Assembly: GCA_000711775.1 (NCBI GenBank)
Contig: ARYC01017644.1
Coordinates: forward strand, 28,853-92,852
DNA length: 64,000 nt
Source: Oxytricha trifallax
Lineage: Eukaryota; Ciliophora; Spirotrichea; Sporadotrichida; Oxytrichidae
Direction of reading: 5' to 3'
Within the stretch, counting starts at the first letter, position 1. Each line of letters begins with the position of its first letter. Position numbers and translations under genes: made by a program. Below the pieces are notes generated by a model. That model saw nothing but the letters and a program-made list of their open reading frames with translations. It was not told the origin of the DNA and searched no databases. Shown here in pieces: positions 59,507-64,000 of the stretch.

Positions 59507-60308
59507 TCATTCATTTAAATCTAAAACTTATTTATAAACATTCATTCTTCCTTCTCTCGCACAAGCTGTCGCTTATCTATGCTCACTCTATTGCAGCTAC
59601 TCTGAATCAAGTCTACTGTATCGATAGGCAAGTCATGCATAAGATAATATAGCAGCAGCTTATTGCAGTGAGTCTTGATTTAACTCCAGTAGAATTCAAT
59701 TCCATTAAATAAAGGGCTATAAGGAACGTTGTATACAGGAGTTATGTTTAACTCTTCATAAGATTTCTTAGACTCCTTAGTCTTATGAACTGAGAGGTTA
59801 TCAACAAACAGGATGATCTCTTGGTTACTATACTTCTCTCTGAGCTTATGTAGGAACTCTATATACTACTCTCGCTTAATAGAGCGAGGGTGAATAACAT
59901 AACTCTCTAGGCCTGAATCTTCACCTATACCAGCTAAAATTGCATGGGTGACTACCTTCACTTTTTAATCATAGACTTCTATATTATCATACTTCTTATA
60001 CCAAGACTTATTAATAAAGTTGTTGAAGGTGAATACAGCTGCATCAGCTTGTATGAACTTGATCCTATTAGTTATGGCTCTCTGCATTTAATTATATATA
60101 CAGTTTAAATTATTACTATAAAATGACAGTTTAAAATCAATTACTCTCGTCACTCTGTTGACTGTCTTGAAAGTAATACCATTTCTATGGCTATAGTTTA
60201 TGGAGAGATTCGCATGTCAGGAAACCTGCGAAGAAACATTACAGCTCGTTAGTCAAATGGAAAATGTGCCCAATACTTTAAAGTCTAAGAGTCACAGAGG
60301 TAGTCAAT
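59507..60308 (-). pseudogene. TBE transposase, copy 3, N-terminus cut off by TBE copy 4
   Basis: TGA 59507-59509. It retains the core with FVDNLSVHKT and the GIEFYW-type Glu region. The uninterrupted sequence at about 60120-60165 shows the empty site for the MITE of copies 1 and 2. Confidence 0.85.
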
Positions 60309-60408
60309 CAAAACCCCAAAACCCCTTAGTGAGGTTTATAAGTGCTTTGATTAGTAGGGTAAAGTTGGGGTTTTATTAGGGTTAGTAGAGAAATTAGGCG
60401 TTTGCAAA

Positions 60409-61469
60409 ATGAGAAATAGAAATTTGCGATTTTAGGGGTCTATTTATGATGAGAAATATTTAGATTTACTGCTTAAGCTTAGGTATGGTGCGAGTATTAA
60501 TATAGACTAACTCAAACCAGTTATGAATTATGCTGCTATAGCAAAGCTCCTGCGCAAGAGTGCCTCAACAGTTAGCAATCATTGCTTGTTAGCTGTTTAG
60601 CATTTCAATTCTGGTTCTTGATAACATCCTGTAAGAAAATAAAAGTTCTCTTAGCACCATATTGAATACCTCTGCGATTCTAAGACTCTTAAGTATTGGG
60701 CACATTTCCCACTTGACTAGCGAGCTGTGATGTTTCATCGCAAGTTTCCTGACATGCGTATCTCACCATAGACTATCGCAAATATTTATTGAAGGAATGG
60801 CATTACCTTCAAGACTGTCAATAGAGTGAAGAGAGTGATTGACTTTACTCTGCCATTTTATAGTAATAATTTAAACTATATATATGATTAAATGCAGAAG
60901 TCTATTGATAATAAAATCAAGTTCATACACGCTGATGAAGCTGTGTTTACGTTCAACACCTTTATTAAAAGTCTTGGTACAAGAAATACGATAATATAAA
61001 AGTGTATGACTAAAAGGTTAAGGTTGTCACTCACGCAATTTTGGCTGGTATCAGTGAAGATTCAGGCTTAGACTTATGTTATTCATCCTCGCTCTATTAA
61101 GCGAGAGCAGTATATAGAGTTCTTACATAAGCTAAGAGATAAGTACAACGATCAAGAGATCATCCTGTTTGTTGATAACCTCTCAATTCATAAGACTAAG
61201 GAATCTAAGAAAGCTTATGAAAAATTAAAGATAACTCCTGTGTAAACGTTCCTTACAGTCCTCAATTAAATGGAATCGAATTCTATTGGAGTTAGATTAA
61301 GACTCACTACAAGAAACTCTTGCTGTATCACCTAATGCATGATCTACCAATCGACACACTAGACTTAATACAGAGTAGTTGCAAGAGAGTCGGTAAAGAC
61401 TAGACTACGATATGTGCAAGGAAAGGAAGAATGAATGTTTATTAATAAGTGTTAGACTTAAATGAATGA
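60409..61469 (+). pseudogene. TBE transposase, copy 4
   Basis: ATG 60409 (MRNRNLRFQGSIYDEKYLDL), TGA 61467-61469. First catalytic Asp in FIHADEAV, second in ILFVDNLSIHKTKESKK, Glu in LNGIEFYWS. It carries the same in-frame TGA after FNSGS as copies 1 and 2. Single-base indels near 60970-61000 and 61240 break the frame. Confidence 0.85.
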
Positions 61470-61475
61470 ATTATT

Positions 61476-62263
61476 TCACATATCAAACGAACTCTTAAAT
61501 GGATTCGGCTTCTCTTTCTTTGCTTCCTCTGATGCTTTACTAGGACCCATGTTTCTTCCTTTGTACCAGCACCAGCATCAATGTTCATTTCATCAGACAA
61601 TTAAACTTCATTATAAAGTCTCTTGCTAACTTAATGAATGGTCTGAGACTTTCTCTCTCTGTGAACCTTTGCATTCTCTTTCATTAGAAATATACCAGTT
61701 CCAGGTTTCCCTAAAAAGTTATAAATCAAAGCTAACTAGAGAGATAAGGATGCTTCTAAAGCTCTGCTAGCCACGTCTCGCTTATTAGTATTCCTTGCTT
61801 CTTTTAATCTTCAGGAGAAATAGAGTAGCGTTCTTATGAGCTTCTTCCATAATTTCTCTCAAATAATCCTCTTTGATTGTACCAAGAACACCAAAGAAGA
61901 ATTTTCTTTCAGGCAACTTATTTGAGAGCTGCTTCTTGCTAGGAAGGTAAATAACCACTTCATCATCTTTCATTGCATCCTCGTAGAGATTTGTGACTGA
62001 AATCTCTGGGTAGTTAGGTATTTCAATCACTTTGATTTCTATGTTTTTAAAAGCTTTCTTCTCCTCGCAGAGTATTGCTTTTAAGAATGATATTTGAGTA
62101 CCTTCCATCGTTGGAAGGAATAGACCAACTGTATACATCGTTGATTAACATCAATTTATTTACCATGCTAAGTAAGGTATCGATAGAGATCCTCCTTGCT
62201 TCTGAATCTTGAGATCATTTCTTGAGCATCAACCCTTTTCATTTGTTCATTGAATGATTCCAT
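61476..62263 (-). pseudogene. TBE '22-kDa' ORF, copy 4
   Basis: ATG 62263 (MESFNEQMKRVDAQEM) and a 35-nt GT-AG intron at 62129-62163 join YLTQH to VGLFLPTMEGTQ. The reading continues through ISVTNLYEDAMKDDEVVIYL and FFFGVLGTIKEDYLREIM. A one-base deletion near 61835 (HKN...) shifts the frame relative to the other copies. The C-terminus in the aligned frame is NPFKSSFDM. Confidence 0.8.
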
Positions 62264-62449
62264 CTTTGTTCCTCTTCCTATTAATGAATTTCAAGTTTTA
62301 ATTTATAGACTTCTGGATCCTATCCTTTAAAATCTTACTATTAAATATGGGCATCTTATAGGAGATCAACCCTGTAAAGATACGTGGAGAAGGTTCGCAG
62401 AAGCTGTAACAAACTTCAGAGATGGAGCTCCATTTTTATCAATTTAACT

Positions 62450-62660
62450 CCATTAAATTAGTACTAAATTTGTTTAAATTTAATTAGTACCGGTACTAAA
62501 ATCGTTTAAGTTTAATTGGTACCAATTTAATAGTACCAAAACTTAATTTGTACCTAGATTTAATCCAGTGAGGTTTTAATGGAAAAGTTCCAATCTGGTT
62601 CAAAACTTAATTGGTACCAGTACCAACCTGAACTTTATCTGAGTTGGTACCAGAATCAAA
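62450..62660. promoter_or_regulatory. TBE copy 4 GGTACC/GGTACT repeat region
   Basis: Contains AGTACCGGTACT, GGTACC, AGTACC and GGTACCAGTACC words spaced by AT-rich DNA, between the divergent 22-kDa and zinc-finger/kinase ORFs. It persists although this copy is diverged, which supports function. Confidence 0.5.
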
Positions 62661-62829
62661 ATTATTAAGTGCAAAATTACAAAAATTATAGTTATAAACT
62701 GTGTATAAATATGAAGTCTTAGAAGTGAGATCAAACCATCATTAATGCTGTAGCAACTCCTATATAGTCCAGCTATAGCTATAGAGGTTTTAAGAGCTTT
62801 ATAATAGAATTTTAAATTTGAATTTAAAC

Positions 62830-64000
62830 ATGGCGGTCAACTTAAATCGTAGAGCGGCACTTTTAGGAGCAGGTCAATCAATGCTTAACTTTGGTTCAAT
62901 CAAGAAACAAGAAGTTATATATATTGAGAGGGAGGCAGAGCTAAGAGCTCTTGAATTTGAAGCACAGGTTTTTATTATATAGGTTTTAAAACATGAAAGA
63001 GAAAGCTGAAATAGAAGTTTAAACATCAATAAAAGATGTTGAGGAAGAAAAGGAACAGCTTCAGATTTAAAGGATCAAAACTTTTGAATGCTAAGACTGC
63101 TAAAATTTTTTCTCTACTGATTCCAGTTTGAAGAGACATATGAAAGAGGTTCACTCTGGGAAAGCTAAGGTGTATTTTAAGCATGATAAGGTCGATGGCA
63201 GGTACTAGTGCACGACTTGTTAGAAGTCTTATACTCACTCAGCTAAAGTTAAGAAACATATGCAGAAGCATCACCTAAGTGAGTTCTTGATTTAGGATAA
63301 AGAGACTTAGAAATTAGTGCCCGCTAAAAGAAAATCTAATAATCTTGAGACTTAAAAAGAACAACAGGAAGAAGCTCAAGAGGCAGAAGCGAATAGAATT
63401 AATGAATCAACCTGCTGGTAATGTCTTTTTAGCATGCTTTTAAGAGAGAGCCATGTATATTCCTGCACTAAATGCAGTAGACCTTAGCAGTTGTATTGAA
63501 AACTACTTACATATAAACGTACCTGCTAAATCAAAACTCATAGTGGTTGATGACTATGCCTACAAGGTATATCCTTTCAGCTATCTCCTTAAAAACGAGC
63601 ATTATCAAAATGAGTTTGCTAACGAATATATTGTACTTAGAGAGGCTTAGAAAAAAGATTGCAAGAATTTGCTCAAGCTAGATGGTGTTATTTGGTTTCA
63701 TCGCACTAAGGCTAAAAAAGTTTGAAATGACTCTCCGAGATTATCTATATTAAAACAGATACCCAGATGACTTGAATGATATTCTATCTAATATGATAAA
63801 GGGTGTTTAGGAACTTCACGAGTTTGGATACGTTCATAGAGATTTGAAGCCTAAAAATGTTATGCTAAACCTTTGCCCTCTAGAAGTAGTCGTAATCGAT
63901 TTTAATAGAGCCTTAAGATAAGAGATTGTAACCTTAGCAAAGGTTCTTGGTACTCCAGTTACTTCCCAATCAGAGAGAAATGGACTAATGGCTCTTTTTA
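62830..64000 (+). pseudogene. TBE zinc-finger/protein-kinase ORF, copy 4, 3' partial
   Basis: ATG 62830 (MAVNLNRRAALLGAGQSML). Fingers FECQDCQNFFSTDSSLKRHM and YQCTTCQKSYTHSAKVKKHM are near 63085-63265. The linker has MYIPALNAVDLSSCIENYLH, and the kinase part FEMTLRDYLYQNRYPDDLND, YVHRDLKPKNVML and VVVIDFNRA. A frame change near 62970-62995, between the N-terminus and the fingers, and another near 63415 show decay or unrecognised introns. The end lies beyond the window. Confidence 0.83.

Larger units (their letters stand above)
57033..60308. mobile_element. TBE: TBE-type transposon, copy 3, internally deleted and truncated by copy 4
   Basis: The left repeat is CAAAAAGCCAAAACCCC with ATT at 57030-57032. 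About 0.4 kb encoding the kinase C-terminus is missing near 57140. There is no MITE in the transposase. The element stops at 60308, where copy 4 begins; its remaining end should lie beyond copy 4, outside the window. Confidence 0.92.
60309..64000. mobile_element. TBE: TBE-type transposon, copy 4, inverted and nested in copy 3 (3' end outside window)
   Basis: Starts with CAAAACCCCAAAACCCC exactly at the break in the copy 3 transposase; the preceding AAT (60306-60308) is the expected ANT target triplet. Gene order is reversed: transposase (+), 22-kDa (-), zinc-finger/kinase (+). It is clearly more diverged from copies 1-3 than they are from each other. Confidence 0.92.

Noticed and set aside
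42030-60330. C4A4 repeats as true telomeres or macronuclear chromosome ends
   Set aside because: They occur inside continuous DNA, in inverted pairs about 4.5 kb apart with ANT duplications, which is the TBE transposon signature.
1-64000. Many broken, short ORFs suggesting a pseudogene-rich or bacterial region
   Set aside because: They are broken only under the standard code. Reading TAA and TAG as Gln and removing introns and IESs gives long, family-like proteins.
1-64000. tRNA, rRNA, snRNA genes or CRISPR arrays
   Set aside because: I looked for T-arm-like GGTTCGA words, rRNA cores and regularly spaced repeats and found none that hold up.

Overview
This window is germline (micronuclear) DNA of a stichotrich ciliate of the Oxytricha/Stylonychia/Tetmemena type. 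Four things show this. (1) TAA and TAG must be read as glutamine and only TGA as stop. (2) Genes are cut by short AT-rich internal eliminated sequences (IESs), each flanked by a direct repeat (pointer); removing one pointer plus the IES restores the frame. (3) Introns are tiny, 23-109 nt. (4) The right third holds TBE-type transposons whose ends carry C4A4 telomere-like repeats. In seven genes (branching enzyme from base 3, BT1, Sec12, the 11911-12571 gene, the 535-residue membrane protein, the Q/N-rich protein, FCP1-like) the exon/MDS segments I assigned sum to an exact multiple of three. All MDS order is linear; I saw no scrambling.

Region 1 (1-7637): a glycogen branching enzyme gene, split by a 5.4-kb insert bounded by a 13-bp pointer. 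The insert holds two complete genes: an ABHD17-like serine hydrolase (-) and a sterol-desaturase/fatty-acid-hydroxylase family gene (+). Region 2 (7824-12571): a BT1 transporter (-), a Sec12/PREB-like WD40 protein (+) and a small unknown gene (+). Region 3 (12657-21631): a TFIP11/Ntr1-like G-patch splicing factor (-), split by a 4.5-kb insert with a 15-bp pointer that again holds two genes. Region 4 (21864-41902): a giant coiled-coil protein (-), a Q/N-rich protein (+), a TPR protein (-), a low-complexity protein (+) and an FCP1/SCP-like phosphatase (+).

Region 5 (42030-64000): four TBE transposons. Copies 1, 2 and 3 lie in the same orientation, separated by two copies of a 3-kb spacer carrying a small coiled-coil gene and an ATG4-like autophagy protease. 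Copy 2 looks like a crossover hybrid, left part like copy 3 and right part like copy 1. A 0.4-kb palindromic MITE with TA target duplication sits inside the transposase of copies 1 and 2. Copy 4 is inverted and inserted into copy 3. Each TBE carries a zinc-finger/kinase gene, a '22-kDa' gene with an intron, and a DD34E transposase; all copies show lesions.

In function, the cellular genes are housekeeping genes that would be released onto separate macronuclear chromosomes. What is unusual is their germline packaging: genes inside other genes' IESs, and a transposon-driven tandem duplication. No tRNA, rRNA or CRISPR was seen.
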